DNA of 45,103 nt from assembly GCA_008501585.1 (NCBI GenBank), contig QQUN01000043.1, forward strand, positions 1 to 45,103, in the 5' to 3' direction. Below the pieces are notes generated by a model, which did not search any database, was not told where the DNA came from, and was given only the letters and a program-made list of their open reading frames with translations. How positions within the stretch are numbered: the stretch's first letter is position 1; the number at the start of each line of letters is the position of its first letter. Origin of the DNA: Pseudomonadota bacterium. GTDB lineage: Bacteria > Pseudomonadota > Gammaproteobacteria > Burkholderiales > Rhodocyclaceae. Shown here piece by piece: positions 15,451 through 26,197 of the stretch. The position numbers were made by a program, and so were the translations under genes.

Positions 15451-16818
15451 TCAGCCGACCTTGGGCAGATGGGCCAACGAGGCGGCCACGGCTTCGGCCG
15501 GGTACTCGTAGTTTTCGAGTTCGCCGGCAAAGTAGCGGTCATACGAGGCCATGTCGAAATGCCCGTGGCCGGTGAGGTTGAACAGGATCACCTTGGACTC
15601 GCCGGTCTGCTTGCACACCAGCGCCTCGTCGATGGCGGCGCGGATGGCGTGGCAGGACTCGGGCGCGGGGATGATGCCCTCGTTGCGGGCGAACATCACG
15701 CCGGCCTCGAAGGTGGCCAGCTGCGGCACAGCCACCGCCTCGAGCAGCTTCTCGTGGTAGAGCTGCGAGACCAGCGGCGAGTCGCCGTGGTAGCGCAGGC
15801 CGCCGGCGTGGATGCCCGGCGGCATGAAGTCATGGCCGAGGGTGTACATCTTCATCAGCGGGGTGAAGCCGGAGGCGTCGCCGAAGTCGTAAGCGTAGGC
15901 GCCCTTGGTGAGCGTCGGGCAGGAGGCCGGCTCGACGGCCACGCAGCGCAGCTTCTCGGCGCGCTTCTCGCCGGCGATCTGGTCGCACAGGAAGGGGAAG
16001 GCGATGCCGCCGAAGCTGGAGCCGCCGCCGCAGGGGCCGAGCACCACGTCGGGGTAGAGGCCGATCTTCTCCAACTGGGCCTTGGCTTCCTGGCCGATCA
16101 CCGTCTGGTGCAGCAGCACATGGTTGAGCACCGAGCCGAGGGTGTACTTGGTGTCGGCGCGGCCGGCGGCCTCTTCCACCGCCTCGGAGATGGCGATGCC
16201 GAGCGAGCCCTGGTTGTCCGGGTCCTTCTCAAGAATCGCGCGGCCGGTCTGCGTCTGTTGCGACGGGCTGGCGAACACCTCGGCACCCCAGGTCTGCATC
16301 ATCGAGCGGCGGAAGGGCTTTTGCTGGTAGCTCACGTTGACCATGAACACCCGCACATCGATGCCGAACATGCCGCCGGCAAAGGCGATGGACGAGCCCC
16401 ACTGGCCGGCGCCGGTCTCGGTGGTCAGGCGCTTGATGCCGGCCTGCTTGTTGTAATAGGCCTGCGGCACGGCGGAGTTGGGTTTGTGCGAACCGGCCGG
16501 CGAAACCCCTTCATATTTGAAGAAGATCTTGGCCGGCGTGCCCAGCGCTTTCTCCAGGCGCACGGCGCGCACCAGCGGCGTCGGCCGCCAGATCTTGTAG
16601 ATTTCGCGCACTTCCTCGGGGATGGCGATCCAGCGCTCGGAGCTCATCTCCTGCTCGATGATCGGATCGGGGAAGATCGCGCTCATCTGCTCCGGCGTGG
16701 CGGGCGAGCCGTCCGGCCCCAGCGGCGGCAGCGGCGCATTGGGCATGTCGGCCGCGATGTTGTACCAGTGGGTCGGGATGTCCTCTTCGGTCATCAGAAT
16801 GCGTGTCGGCTCGCTCAT
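15451..16818 (-). CDS. TrpB2-type tryptophan synthase beta-like PLP enzyme
   Basis: A 455-residue fold-type II PLP enzyme of the TrpB2 group, longer than ordinary TrpB. The PLP lysine is K112 in GSHKPNSA, the phosphate cup is [11 protein letters not shown], and the C-terminus carries [11 protein letters not shown]. TrpB2 proteins can make tryptophan from indole and serine without a tight TrpA partner, and no trpA is present here. It may scavenge indole or make another amino acid. The ATG at 16818 follows GGAG; an upstream extension is rejected. It sits between coaX and the SPOR gene on the same strand. Confidence 0.9.
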   Translation of the reverse strand: MSEPTRILMTEEDIPTHWYNIAADMPNAPLPPLGPDGSPATPEQMSAIFPDPIIEQEMSSERWIAIPEEVREIYKIWRPTPLVRAVRLEKALGTPAKIFFKYEGVSPAGSHKPNSAVPQAYYNKQAGIKRLTTETGAGQWGSSIAFAGGMFGIDVRVFMVNVSYQQKPFRRSMMQTWGAEVFASPSQQTQTGRAILEKDPDNQGSLGIAISEAVEEAAGRADTKYTLGSVLNHVLLHQTVIGQEAKAQLEKIGLYPDVVLGPCGGGSSFGGIAFPFLCDQIAGEKRAEKLRCVAVEPASCPTLTKGAYAYDFGDASGFTPLMKMYTLGHDFMPPGIHAGGLRYHGDSPLVSQLYHEKLLEAVAVPQLATFEAGVMFARNEGIIPAPESCHAIRAAIDEALVCKQTGESKVILFNLTGHGHFDMASYDRYFAGELENYEYPAEAVAASLAHLPKVG

Positions 16819-16905
16819 TGACTGTTCTCCGTTATGTTTTTGTCGCAACGCCGGCGCGGGCCGGCGTTCTCCGTATCCGGCGGGCATCTTAGCCCGTCTG
16901 GCGCC

Positions 16906-17634
16906 TCATCGAAAGCGCCCCTGCGCCTGCACCACGGCGACGCCGTCGAGCACCAGGTTGTCGATGATGCGCAAGGGCACACCGAGCAAGGGGGCAATCT
17001 GCGCCGCCGCCCCGCCGTTGAGCAGGCAGCAGGCGCCGGGCAGGTCGGCCACCTGGCGGTACATGCGCTCGATGGCCCCGGCCTGGGCATGCAGGCAGCC
17101 CATCATGATGGCGTCGGCGGTACAGGTAGGCAGGTCGACGATGCCGCCCTCGGCCAGCGGCAGCTGGGCCGTGTTGCCGGCCAGCGCGCGACGCATGAGG
17201 TCGACACCCGGCGCGATCAGCCCGCCGCGGAACACGCCCTCGGCGTCGAGCACATCGATGGTGGTGGCCGTGCCGGCGGTGACCACCAGACAGGGTGCGG
17301 CGCCGTGCGCATGGGCACCGATCAGCGCGGCCCAGCGGTCGGCGCCCAATTGGGTCGGATTCACATAGCTGTTGCGTACGCCGCAGCACGACCGGCTGGG
17401 GATGAGCCACTGCGGCGCATACCCCCAGGCCGCCAGCGCATCGGCGACCCGCTGGCGCAGCTCGGGCGAGACCACCGAGGCGCCATACACGCCGTCGATC
17501 CGCCCCGGCGGCGGTAGCACGGCGTCGAAGTCCCAGGCCTCGTCATGCGCGAAGGCGCCCTGCGCCAGCCACTGCTCGCCCTCGCGCAGCCCCCATTTGA
17601 GGCGGGTGTTGCCGACATCGAGCAGCAGGATCAT
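16906..17634 (-). CDS. coaX: Type III pantothenate kinase
   Basis: A 242-residue CoaX of the ASKHA fold, which phosphorylates pantothenate as the first step of CoA synthesis. The phosphate-binding motif is DVGNTRLKW (6-14). GADRW (97-101) holds the catalytic Asp, and TAGTATTIDVLD and FRGGLIAPG follow. Type III kinases are not feedback-inhibited by CoA in studied members. The gene overlaps the birA 3' end by four bases, the conserved birA-coaX pair of betaproteobacteria. Confidence 0.95.
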   Translation of the reverse strand: MILLLDVGNTRLKWGLREGEQWLAQGAFAHDEAWDFDAVLPPPGRIDGVYGASVVSPELRQRVADALAAWGYAPQWLIPSRSCCGVRNSYVNPTQLGADRWAALIGAHAHGAAPCLVVTAGTATTIDVLDAEGVFRGGLIAPGVDLMRRALAGNTAQLPLAEGGIVDLPTCTADAIMMGCLHAQAGAIERMYRQVADLPGACCLLNGGAAAQIAPLLGVPLRIIDNLVLDGVAVVQAQGRFR

Positions 17635-18431
17635 CCGGCCGCCCGCAAGCTCACATCGCCGGCCAGCACGCGGCGCTCGCCGGCATCGGTCTGCAGGCGC
17701 AGGGCGCCGTCAGCATCCACGCCCAGGCAGATGCCTTCGACCGACGCCGCCTCGCCGACCAGGCGCACCGGCAGGTCGGCATAGGCATTGCGTTGGTTCC
17801 AGGCGCCCTGGAAGGCGGCAAAGCCGCCGATGGCGTAGGTGTCGAACAAGGTCCGCTGGCTGCGCAGCAACTCGGCGAGCAGATGTTCGCGGGTGGGCAG
17901 CGTGTCGATGACCTGATCGAGCGCGGTGACATCGTCGCGCCCCGGCACCGTTGCCCCGGGCGGGAGCACCAGGTTGAGCCCGATCCCCACCACCGCGGCC
18001 ACCTGCCGGGCCGAGACCAGTTCGACGAGAATGCCACCGAGCTTGCGCCCATGCACCTGGATGTCGTTGGGCCACTTGAGCTCGACGCCGGCCACGCCAA
18101 GATTCTCCAGCGTGGTCGCCACCGCGATGCCGGCCACCAGCGACAAGCCCGCCGGTGCCGGCGCATCGGCCGGAAAGCGCCACAGCGCGGAGAAGGTCAG
18201 GCTGGCGCCCGGCCAGGCCTGCCACTGCCGGCCACGCCGGCCGCGGCCGGCCAGTTGCAGGTCGCAGGCAAGCACCGGCACCCGGCCGTCATCGGCGGGC
18301 GTCTCGTCGATCAGAACGGAATTGGTCGAGTCGCACTCGGCACGCAGGTCGAGGGCAAAGGCATCGGCGTCCGGCCCCAGGTGGGTGCGCAGGGCGTCGG
18401 CATCAAGGCGCGGGCAGGATGAAGCGGGCAC
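17631..18431 (-). CDS. birA: Biotin--protein ligase (no DNA-binding domain)
   Basis: A 266-residue class I biotin protein ligase, which attaches biotin to the carboxyl carrier protein through biotinyl-AMP. The adenylate loop is GRGRRGRQW (62-70), followed by K119-W-P-N-D and GRKLGGILVE. An N-terminal helix-turn-helix is absent, so it should not repress biotin genes as E. coli BirA does. The start is a GTG without a good ribosome site and could be a few codons off. It overlaps coaX by four bases. Confidence 0.92.
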   Translation of the reverse strand: MPASSCPRLDADALRTHLGPDADAFALDLRAECDSTNSVLIDETPADDGRVPVLACDLQLAGRGRRGRQWQAWPGASLTFSALWRFPADAPAPAGLSLVAGIAVATTLENLGVAGVELKWPNDIQVHGRKLGGILVELVSARQVAAVVGIGLNLVLPPGATVPGRDDVTALDQVIDTLPTREHLLAELLRSQRTLFDTYAIGGFAAFQGAWNQRNAYADLPVRLVGEAASVEGICLGVDADGALRLQTDAGERRVLAGDVSLRAAG

Positions 18432-18497
18432 GGGTTGGCAGGCGGGAGTCGGAAAACTGCATTATGTCCCAATCCCCCGCCACCGGGCAGGTCCGGC

Positions 18498-19922
<1,425 letters not shown>

Positions 19923-19962
19923 AATGTATGCACTATTTTGGTGCGAGCTGCACGTTTGCGGT

Positions 19963-21027
19963 TCAGTGACGATCCGCGACGGGCAACAGCAAGGTGAAAC
20001 AAGTACGCCCAGGGACGCTGTCGACTTCGATCATGCCGTGATGCTGCTCGATGAAGCCCTGCGCCAGCGACAGCCCCAGTCCGCTCCCTCCGTCGCGGCC
20101 CGATACCAGCGGATAGAAGATCTGGTCTCGGATTTCTTCCGGGATACCCGGGCCGTTGTCGATCACTTGCAATTCGAGTGCCAGTTTGTGACGGCGCTTG
20201 GCCAGCGTGACCTGGCGCGCCGCGCGGGTGCGCAGGATGATCTCGCCGGCGCCATCCACCGCCTGCGCCGCATTGCGCACGATGTTGAGCACGGCCTGGA
20301 TCAGTTGCTCGCGGTCGCCGGTGAGGTCCGGCAGGCTGGTGTCGTAGTCGCGGCGCACGGTCACGCCGGGAAACTCGGCCAGGATCAGGCGCCGCACCCG
20401 CTCGAGCACATCGTGCAGATTGAGCGGCGCCGGGCGCATCACCGCATGGGTGCCGAGCAGGCGCTTCATCAGGGCCTGCAGGCGGTCGGCTTCGGCAATG
20501 ATGACCTGGGTGTATTCCTTCAGTTGCGGGTCGTCGAGTTCGCCCTCGAGCAGCTGGGCCGAGCCGCGGATGCCGCCGAGCGGATTCTTGATCTCGTGGG
20601 CCAGGTTGCGGATCAGCTCGCGGTTGGCCTGCTGCTGCTGCAGCAGCACCTCCTCCCGCGTCACCCGCAACTGCGCCTCGATCGGCCGGAACTCCAGCAG
20701 CAGCCGCACCCCGGGCGCTTCGACCGGGCTGACCGTGCAGTCGATCTCGATCGGCACATCCCGCCCCGGCGGGACGATGCGCAAGTCCTTGCCGGTATAG
20801 CTCCAGTTGTTGTTGAGCGCGTTGTACAGCGCGGCCGCCAGACCAGGGGGTTCGCCGAGCAGAGCGTCGAGCGACCGGCCGGCATGGCGGCGCGCACTGA
20901 CCCCGAAGAGGTTTTCCGCGCCGGCGTTGAGGTAGTGGACGACGAGTTTGTCATCGACCAGCACGACGGCGGTCGACAACAGGTCGAGGCCGGCGAACTG
21001 GTTGTTTCGGGTGGGGTCTTGGGTCAT
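19963..21027 (-). CDS. ntrB: Nitrogen regulation sensor kinase/phosphatase NtrB
   Basis: A 354-residue cytoplasmic kinase (NtrB/GlnL). An N-terminal PAS domain (about 12-115) is followed by the H-box NLAHEIKNPLGGIRG with H144 as phosphorylation site. The catalytic part has the N-box NIVRNAAQAVDGAG and the G-boxes DNGPGIP and GGSGLGLSLAQG. There are no membrane segments, as normal for NtrB, which PII proteins switch between kinase and phosphatase. It is the first gene of ntrBC, downstream of the DUF4124 gene. Confidence 0.97.
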   Translation of the reverse strand: MTQDPTRNNQFAGLDLLSTAVVLVDDKLVVHYLNAGAENLFGVSARRHAGRSLDALLGEPPGLAAALYNALNNNWSYTGKDLRIVPPGRDVPIEIDCTVSPVEAPGVRLLLEFRPIEAQLRVTREEVLLQQQQANRELIRNLAHEIKNPLGGIRGSAQLLEGELDDPQLKEYTQVIIAEADRLQALMKRLLGTHAVMRPAPLNLHDVLERVRRLILAEFPGVTVRRDYDTSLPDLTGDREQLIQAVLNIVRNAAQAVDGAGEIILRTRAARQVTLAKRRHKLALELQVIDNGPGIPEEIRDQIFYPLVSGRDGGSGLGLSLAQGFIEQHHGMIEVDSVPGRTCFTLLLPVADRH

Positions 21028-21072
21028 ATGCGGGAAGACAGAGCAAAATACGCGCCACTTCCCGCGGCGCGA

Positions 21073-21555
21073 TCAACGCAGATTGGACAATTCTTTTTTC
21101 AAGGCTTCAACATTACGCTCGTGTTGCGCCACGGCGTCCTGGAAGGGCTGCAGGCGATCGAGCTTTTTCTGGTAATTGCGCTCGTTGCCATAGCGCACGG
21201 CATCGGCCTCGTCCAGCGCCTTGCGGGCAGCCTCGAGCGCGGCCTCTTCGTTGGCCAGTTCGGTCTCCAGCAGTTTGCGCCGTTCGCCGTCGCGGGCGCG
21301 CTGGTCATCGGGCGAGACTTTCGGGAAACCGCCGGGCGCGGGTGCGGCGGCCGGCGCCCTGGGCGAAGACACGCCGCCGGGCACCGAAGAGACCGGCAGG
21401 TCGCGGCTGAGCCGCTCACAGCCCTTGGCATCGCGGGCATTGGTGTAGGTCACCCGTTTCTGCCCGGTAACCGGATCGGTTTCAACACATTTGTAGACAT
21501 CGGCCAGCGCCAGCGGGCTGATCAGCGCAGAGGCAAGCGCGAGGGCAAATTTCAT
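21073..21555 (-). CDS. DUF4124-containing exported protein
   Basis: A 160-residue secreted or periplasmic protein. The signal peptide MKFALALASALISPLALA is followed directly by DVYKCVETDPVTGQKRVTYTN, the DUF4124 signature (strand, Cys, T/Y-x-N). After a Pro/Ala-rich linker, residues from about 90 to the end form a charged coiled coil with heptad leucines. The ATG at 21555 leaves the shortest good signal peptide; an ATG two codons earlier is possible. DUF4124 has no known function. Its place between glnA and ntrB is common in betaproteobacteria. Confidence 0.85.
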   Translation of the reverse strand: MKFALALASALISPLALADVYKCVETDPVTGQKRVTYTNARDAKGCERLSRDLPVSSVPGGVSSPRAPAAAPAPGGFPKVSPDDQRARDGERRKLLETELANEEAALEAARKALDEADAVRYGNERNYQKKLDRLQPFQDAVAQHERNVEALKKELSNLR

Positions 21556-21637
21556 TGGCATGTCCGCACAAGTGGGTGGATGGCCCAGTGTAGCAATCCG
21601 ACGGGCGGTTTGCGCTGCATCGGGCCACTCCGTGAAC

Positions 21638-21668
21638 AAAAAAAGGACGGGGCGCACCCCGTCCTTTT
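21638..21668 (-). terminator. Rho-independent terminator of glnA
   Basis: On the minus strand AAAAGGACGGGG-TGCG-CCCCGTCCTTTT forms a 12-bp stem ending in a U-run (A7 at 21638-21644 on the plus strand). It begins about 25 bases after the glnA stop, so DUF4124 and ntrBC probably have their own promoter or rely on read-through. Confidence 0.93.
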
Positions 21669-21692
21669 CTAACGCATCAGCCCGAAACTGGA

Positions 21693-23102
21693 TTACAGGC
21701 TGTAGTACAGATCGAATTCGACCGGGTGCGTGGTGACACGCAGACGATCGACTTCTTCCGACTTCAGCGCGATGTAGGCATCGATGAAGTCATTGGAGAA
21801 CACGCCACCGCGGGTCAGGAACTCGCGATCCTTGTCGAGGTACTCCAGCGCCTGGTCGAGGCTGGTGCACACGGTCGGGATCAGCGCGTCTTCTTCCGGC
21901 GGCAGGTCGTACAGGTTCTTGTCGGCGGCGTCGCCCGGGTGGATCTTGTTCTGGATACCGTCCAGGCCGGCCATCAGCAGGGCCGAGAAGCACAGGTACG
22001 GGTTGGCCAGGGGATCCGGGAAGCGCGCTTCGATACGACGACCCTTCGGGTTGGCGACGTACGGAATGCGGATCGAGGCCGAACGGTTGCGGGCCGAGTA
22101 GGCCAGCTTGGTCGGCGCTTCGTAGTGCGGCACCAGACGCTTGTACGAGTTGGTGCCCGGGTTGGTGATGGCGTTCAGCGCGCGGGCGTGCTTGATGATG
22201 CCGCCGATGTAGTACAGGGCGGTATCGGACAGGCCGGCGTAGCCGTTGCCGGCGAACAGGTTCTGGCCGTCTTTCCAGATCGACTGGTGAACGTGCATGC
22301 CGGAGCCGTTGTCGCCGACGATGGGCTTGGGCATGAAGGTGGCGGTCTTGCCGTACTGGTGGGCCACGTTGTGCACGATGTACTTGAGGACCTGGGTCCA
22401 GTCAGCGCGCTGGGTCAGGGTGCTGAACTTGGTGCCGATCTCGCACTGGCCGGCGTTGGCCACTTCATGGTGATGCACTTCGACCGGCACGCCGCAGGCT
22501 TCGAGCGCCAGCACCATGGCGGCGCGGATGTCGTTCAGGCTGTCGACCGGCGGGACGGGGAAGTAGCCGCCCTTGACGCGCGGACGGTGACCGGTGTTGC
22601 CGCCTTCGAACTTGTCGGCGGTCGACCACGCGGCTTCTTCCGAAATGATCTTGCTGTACACGCCGGACATGTCGACCGACCATTCCACCGCGTCAAAAAT
22701 GAAGAACTCGGGTTCCGGGCCGAAGTAGGCGGTGTCGCCGATGCCGGAGCTCTTCAGATAGGCTTCGGCGCGCTTGGCGATGGAGCGCGGGTCGCGGTCG
22801 TAGCCCTTGCCGTCGGACGGCTCGATCACGTCGCAGGACAGCACCAGCGTGGTTTCGTCGTAGAACGGGTCGATGTAGGCGGAGGACGCTTCCGGCATGA
22901 GGATCATGTCGGAGGCCTGGATGCCTTTCCAGCCAGCGATGGAGGAACCATCGAAGGGGTGACCGTGCTCGAAGTGCTCCAGCTCAAAAGCGGACACCGG
23001 CAGGCTGACGTGCTGCTCTTTGCCGCGGGTATCGGTAAAACGGAGGTCAACGAAGCGCGCTTCGTTGTCCTCGATCATCTTCATGACATTCTCAGGACTC
23101 AT
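21693..23102 (-). CDS. glnA: Glutamine synthetase type I
   Basis: A 469-residue GSI-beta enzyme that joins ammonia and glutamate at the cost of ATP; it forms dodecamers in the cytoplasm. Signatures include [12 protein letters not shown], the active-site strand PEPEFFIFD, the ATP-binding part [19 protein letters not shown], and NLYDLPPEE near residue 398, whose Tyr is the adenylylation site controlled by GlnE. The ATG at 23102 has AGGAG at five-base spacing and gives exactly the usual length; a GTG two codons earlier is too close to the ribosome site. Sigma-54 and two NtrC sites lie upstream. Confidence 0.98.
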   Translation of the reverse strand: MSPENVMKMIEDNEARFVDLRFTDTRGKEQHVSLPVSAFELEHFEHGHPFDGSSIAGWKGIQASDMILMPEASSAYIDPFYDETTLVLSCDVIEPSDGKGYDRDPRSIAKRAEAYLKSSGIGDTAYFGPEPEFFIFDAVEWSVDMSGVYSKIISEEAAWSTADKFEGGNTGHRPRVKGGYFPVPPVDSLNDIRAAMVLALEACGVPVEVHHHEVANAGQCEIGTKFSTLTQRADWTQVLKYIVHNVAHQYGKTATFMPKPIVGDNGSGMHVHQSIWKDGQNLFAGNGYAGLSDTALYYIGGIIKHARALNAITNPGTNSYKRLVPHYEAPTKLAYSARNRSASIRIPYVANPKGRRIEARFPDPLANPYLCFSALLMAGLDGIQNKIHPGDAADKNLYDLPPEEDALIPTVCTSLDQALEYLDKDREFLTRGGVFSNDFIDAYIALKSEEVDRLRVTTHPVEFDLYYSL

Positions 23103-23172
23103 GGTCACTCCTAGCGTGGTGAGACGAATTACACAAAACCTGCCATTGCTGGCAAATCAACGGGGTCTGTCA

Positions 23173-23190
23173 AAGCAGATATCATGCCAC
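23173..23190 (-). promoter_or_regulatory. Sigma-54 promoter of glnA
   Basis: The minus strand reads GTGGCATGATATCTGCTT. The GG at 23188-23187 and GC at 23176-23175 are separated by ten bases, the required spacing for -24/-12. It predicts a start about 60 bases before the glnA ATG. Confidence 0.8.
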
Positions 23191-23253
23191 GACGCTCCCC
23201 TCCCTCTGACGACCCTTTTCGCCCCATTTCGGGGACAGATCCGGCGCGCCAGC

Positions 23254-23268
23254 GCACATTGTTGGTGC
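23254..23268 (-). promoter_or_regulatory. NtrC-binding site 1 of glnA (proximal)
   Basis: The minus strand reads GCACC-AACAA-TGTGC, one mismatch from GCACC-N5-GGTGC, inside a longer GCGCAC-N7-GTGCGC palindrome. Its centre is about 98 bp upstream of the predicted start. Confidence 0.8.
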
Positions 23269-23283
23269 GCCAATCCTTGCAAA

Positions 23284-23298
23284 GCACTGCTATGGTGC
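23284..23298 (-). promoter_or_regulatory. NtrC-binding site 2 of glnA (distal)
   Basis: The minus strand reads GCACC-ATAGC-AGTGC, one mismatch from consensus. It lies 30 bp (centre to centre, about three helical turns) from site 1, the tandem layout of NtrC enhancers. It overlaps the last codons of the CDF efflux gene. Confidence 0.75.
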
Positions 23299-24468
23299 AT
23301 CACTGCCATGCACCCGGATCGCGCGGATCTCCGGGTGCGCTGAAATCTCCTGCCGCAGGTGGCCACCGAGTTGCTCGGCCCGGCCCGCTTGCGCCAGCCA
23401 CGACATCGAAAAAAACAATTCCACCTCGATCCGCCCACCGAGATGGTGCACCAGCATGCGACGCGGCTCGGGCACCCCGTCGCCCAGCATGTCCCGCACC
23501 CAGCCGGCCAGCGTATCGCGATCGGGCAGCGGCCCGACCGGCATCATGGGGCTGTCGAGGTCGTCTTCGGCATCGATGTGCACCAGCACGTCCTGGACTT
23601 CCGGATGCGACTGACACACCCGCAGGCGCACCGCCTCGGCAATGGCATGCCCTTCAGAGACGCTGATGCGCGGGTCAACCAGCACATGTGCGTCACACAG
23701 GATACGGTGCGCCATGCGCCGTGTGCGCAGGTCATGCACGCCACGCGCACCGGGCGTGGCCGCAATGGTATCGCGGATCTTGCTCACCACCTCGGCCGAC
23801 ACCGCCGTGTCGACCAACTCGCGCACCGCGGCCGCGGCCAGCATCACCCCCATGCGCAGGATCATGAAGCCGACCAGCGCGGCGGCCAGCGGCTCGACAA
23901 AGCGGTAGCCGAACAGGCCGCCCGCAATGCCCACTGCCACCACCAGCGACGAGGCGGCGTCGGTGCGGGCATGCCAGGCATTGGCTTCGAGCATGCGCGA
24001 GTTGAGCCGGCGGCTGGCCGCCAGGGTGAAGCGGAACAGCCCCTCCTTGGCCGCCAGCGTGCCCAGCGCCATCCACAAGGCGATCGGATGCAGGGGCGGC
24101 AACTCGGCCGCCTCCTGGATACGGACACCGGCACTCCACAGGAAACCGGCGCCCACCATCACCAGCACCAGGCCGAGGAACATCGACACCACGGTCTCGA
24201 TGCGGTCGTGGCCATAGGGATGGTTGGCGTCGGCCGGGTCCGCGCCCTTGCGTGCCGCCACCAGCACCAGGCCGTCGGTCAGCAGGTCCGACAGGGTGTG
24301 CATGGCGTCGGCCACCAGGCTGAACGCGTTGGCGAACAGGCCGACGAACAGCTGGAGCACGGTGAGCGTCAGGTTGGTCACCATGGCGACCAAGGTGACG
24401 CGCTGCGCATCGCGCGAGCGCGTAGCGTCGTCCATCGGTACGGCAGCGGGCTTGGCTTCGCCAGTCAT
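23290..24468 (-). CDS. Cation diffusion facilitator metal efflux protein
   Basis: A 392-residue CDF transporter exporting Zn, Co, Fe, Mn or similar divalent cations in exchange for protons. Six membrane helices span about 24-215. The metal site is seen as SLVADAMHTLSDLLTD in helix 2 and HARTDAASSLVVAVG in helix 5. The HPYGHDRIETV loop joins helices 2 and 3, and a cytoplasmic dimerisation domain follows (VHDLRTRRMAHRILCDAHVLV). The long C-terminal extension (about 300-392) looks like a second copy of this fold. The start is uncertain: no strong ribosome site is seen at 24468 or at the later ATG at 24435. The metal cannot be assigned. Confidence 0.92.
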   Translation of the reverse strand: MTGEAKPAAVPMDDATRSRDAQRVTLVAMVTNLTLTVLQLFVGLFANAFSLVADAMHTLSDLLTDGLVLVAARKGADPADANHPYGHDRIETVVSMFLGLVLVMVGAGFLWSAGVRIQEAAELPPLHPIALWMALGTLAAKEGLFRFTLAASRRLNSRMLEANAWHARTDAASSLVVAVGIAGGLFGYRFVEPLAAALVGFMILRMGVMLAAAAVRELVDTAVSAEVVSKIRDTIAATPGARGVHDLRTRRMAHRILCDAHVLVDPRISVSEGHAIAEAVRLRVCQSHPEVQDVLVHIDAEDDLDSPMMPVGPLPDRDTLAGWVRDMLGDGVPEPRRMLVHHLGGRIEVELFFSMSWLAQAGRAEQLGGHLRQEISAHPEIRAIRVHGSDAP

Positions 24469-24517
24469 GACTGAACGGGTATACTTGCGAGTCCGCCATT
24501 CTAGCCGGATCGCCGCC

Positions 24518-24970
24518 ATGGGCACACTGACCGAACTCCTTTCGCTGGCGCAACAGCGCGCGCGCGACCTGAACCTCCCCTACGCCGGCGCCCTGACCCC
24601 GGCCGAAGCCCATCAGGTCTGGCAGGCAGCCCCCGGCGCGCGCCTGGTCGATGTGCGCACCCGCGCCGAGTGGGACTGGGTCGGGCGCATCCCCGGCGCC
24701 GCCGAAATCGAATGGATGAGCTACCCGGGCAACCAGCCCAATCCGCACTTTCTGGCCGAACTCAAGCGCCAGGTCGACCCGGAGGCGGTGGTGCTGTTCA
24801 TCTGCCGCAGCGGCCAGCGCTCGAGCAAGGCCGCCTCGGTTGCCACCGACGCCGGCTATCCGAACAGCTACAACGTGCTCGAGGGCTTCGAGGGCGACAA
24901 GGACGCCCGCGGCCATCGCAATGCCATTGGCGGCTGGCGCAAGGCCGGCCTGCCCTGGCAGCAGGGCTGA
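24518..24970 (+). CDS. Rhodanese-like sulfurtransferase
   Basis: A 150-residue single rhodanese domain. LTPAEAHQVWQAAPGARLVDVRTRAEW opens the fold, and the active-site loop is FICRSGQRSSKAA with the catalytic Cys near residue 95. YNVLEGFEGDKDARGHRN and GWRKAGLPW close it. CRSGQRS is the form found in many house-keeping rhodaneses. It lies upstream of nadA, whose enzyme contains an Fe-S cluster, so a sulfur-supply role is possible but unproven. A TATACT at 24480-24485 with a weak TTCGCC seventeen bases earlier may be the promoter. Confidence 0.9.
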   Translation: MGTLTELLSLAQQRARDLNLPYAGALTPAEAHQVWQAAPGARLVDVRTRAEWDWVGRIPGAAEIEWMSYPGNQPNPHFLAELKRQVDPEAVVLFICRSGQRSSKAASVATDAGYPNSYNVLEGFEGDKDARGHRNAIGGWRKAGLPWQQG

Positions 24971-25026
24971 CGAACCCGCACCCGAATCCGCTGTCTGACG
25001 TACGCCTCTGATACACAAGGAAGGAC

Positions 25027-26127
25027 ATGGAAGTCGCCACCATCAGCTTTGACCGCTTCAACACCCTGAAGGACGAGGACGCCCAGGCGCGCATCCGCGC
25101 CGCCCGCGCCAAGCTCGGCGACAAGGCCGTGCTGCTGTGCCACCACTACCAGCGTGCCGATGTCTATCAGCACGCCGACCTGACCGGTGACTCGCTCAAG
25201 CTGGCCAAGCTGGCCTCGGAAACCGACGCCGAGTACATCGTGTTCTGTGGTGTGCACTTCATGGCCGAGGTGGCCGACATCCTCTCCAGCGACAAGCAGA
25301 TCGCCATCCTGCCCGACCTGGCCGCCGGCTGTTCGATGGCCGACATGGCCAACCTCGCCAAGGTCGAGCGCTGCTGGCGCGAGCTGACCGAAGTGCTGGG
25401 CAACCCGGACGAGGTCATCACCCCGGTCACCTACATCAACTCCGCCGCCGACCTGAAGGCCTTCTGCGGCGAGCACGGCGGCATCGTGTGCACCTCGACC
25501 AACGCGCCAACCATCCTCGACTGGTCGTTCAAACAGCGCGAGAAGGTGCTGTTCTTCCCCGACCAGCACCTCGGTCGCTGGACCGGCTACAAGCAGGACA
25601 TCCCGCTCGACGAAATGCTGGTGTGGGACCCGGACCAGGAATACGGCGGCCTCACCCCCGAGCAAATCAAAAAGGCGCGCATCCTGCTGTGGAAGGGCCA
25701 CTGCTCGGTGCACCAGATGTTCCAGGAGAGTCACATCCGCCGCTGGCGCATGCAGCATCCGGACGGCTTCGTCATTTCCCACCCCGAGAGCAACCTCGAG
25801 GTGTGCAAGAACTCCGACTATGTCGGCTCGACCGAGTACATCATCAAGACCATCAAGGCCGGCCCCGACGGCGCCCGCTGGCTGGTGGGCACCGAGCTGA
25901 ACCTGGTCAACCGCCTGGCCGAAGAGGAAAAGGCCCGCGGCACCATCGTCGAGTTCATGGCCCCCACCGTGTGCATGTGCTCGACCATGCAGCGCATCGA
26001 CCCGCAGCACCTGGCCTGGACGCTCGAGAACCTCGTCGAGGGCAAGGTGGTGAACCGCATCTCGGTGCCGCCGCACGAGGCCGAGATGGCCAAGGTGGCG
26101 CTGGACCGCATGTTGTCGGTGTCCTGA
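25027..26127 (+). CDS. nadA: Quinolinate synthase
   Basis: A 366-residue NadA, which condenses iminoaspartate with dihydroxyacetone phosphate to quinolinate for NAD synthesis using a [4Fe-4S] cluster. Substrate motifs are CHHYQRADVYQHADLTGDS, FCGVHFMAEVADIL and VTYINSAADLKAFC. Cluster cysteines fit GCSMADMAN/AFCGEHGG, KGHCSVHQMF and TVCMCSTMQRI. AAGGAAGG lies just before the ATG. It follows the rhodanese gene by 56 bases and ends at a strong terminator. nadB and nadC are not in the window. Confidence 0.97.
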   Translation: MEVATISFDRFNTLKDEDAQARIRAARAKLGDKAVLLCHHYQRADVYQHADLTGDSLKLAKLASETDAEYIVFCGVHFMAEVADILSSDKQIAILPDLAAGCSMADMANLAKVERCWRELTEVLGNPDEVITPVTYINSAADLKAFCGEHGGIVCTSTNAPTILDWSFKQREKVLFFPDQHLGRWTGYKQDIPLDEMLVWDPDQEYGGLTPEQIKKARILLWKGHCSVHQMFQESHIRRWRMQHPDGFVISHPESNLEVCKNSDYVGSTEYIIKTIKAGPDGARWLVGTELNLVNRLAEEEKARGTIVEFMAPTVCMCSTMQRIDPQHLAWTLENLVEGKVVNRISVPPHEAEMAKVALDRMLSVS

Positions 26128-26143
26128 ACCGCCCCCGCGGACG

Positions 26144-26174
26144 AAAAACGGCGCCTGCATCGGCGCCGTTTTTT
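26144..26174. terminator. Bidirectional terminator between nadA and the chemoreceptor gene
   Basis: ACGGCGCC-TGCATC-GGCGCCGT with A5 before and T6 after: an 8-bp stem that works in both directions. nadA ends 17 bases before it and the convergent chemoreceptor gene ends 24 bases after it. Confidence 0.93.
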
Positions 26175-26197
26175 ATTGCCTCACGCCGCTCAGACGC

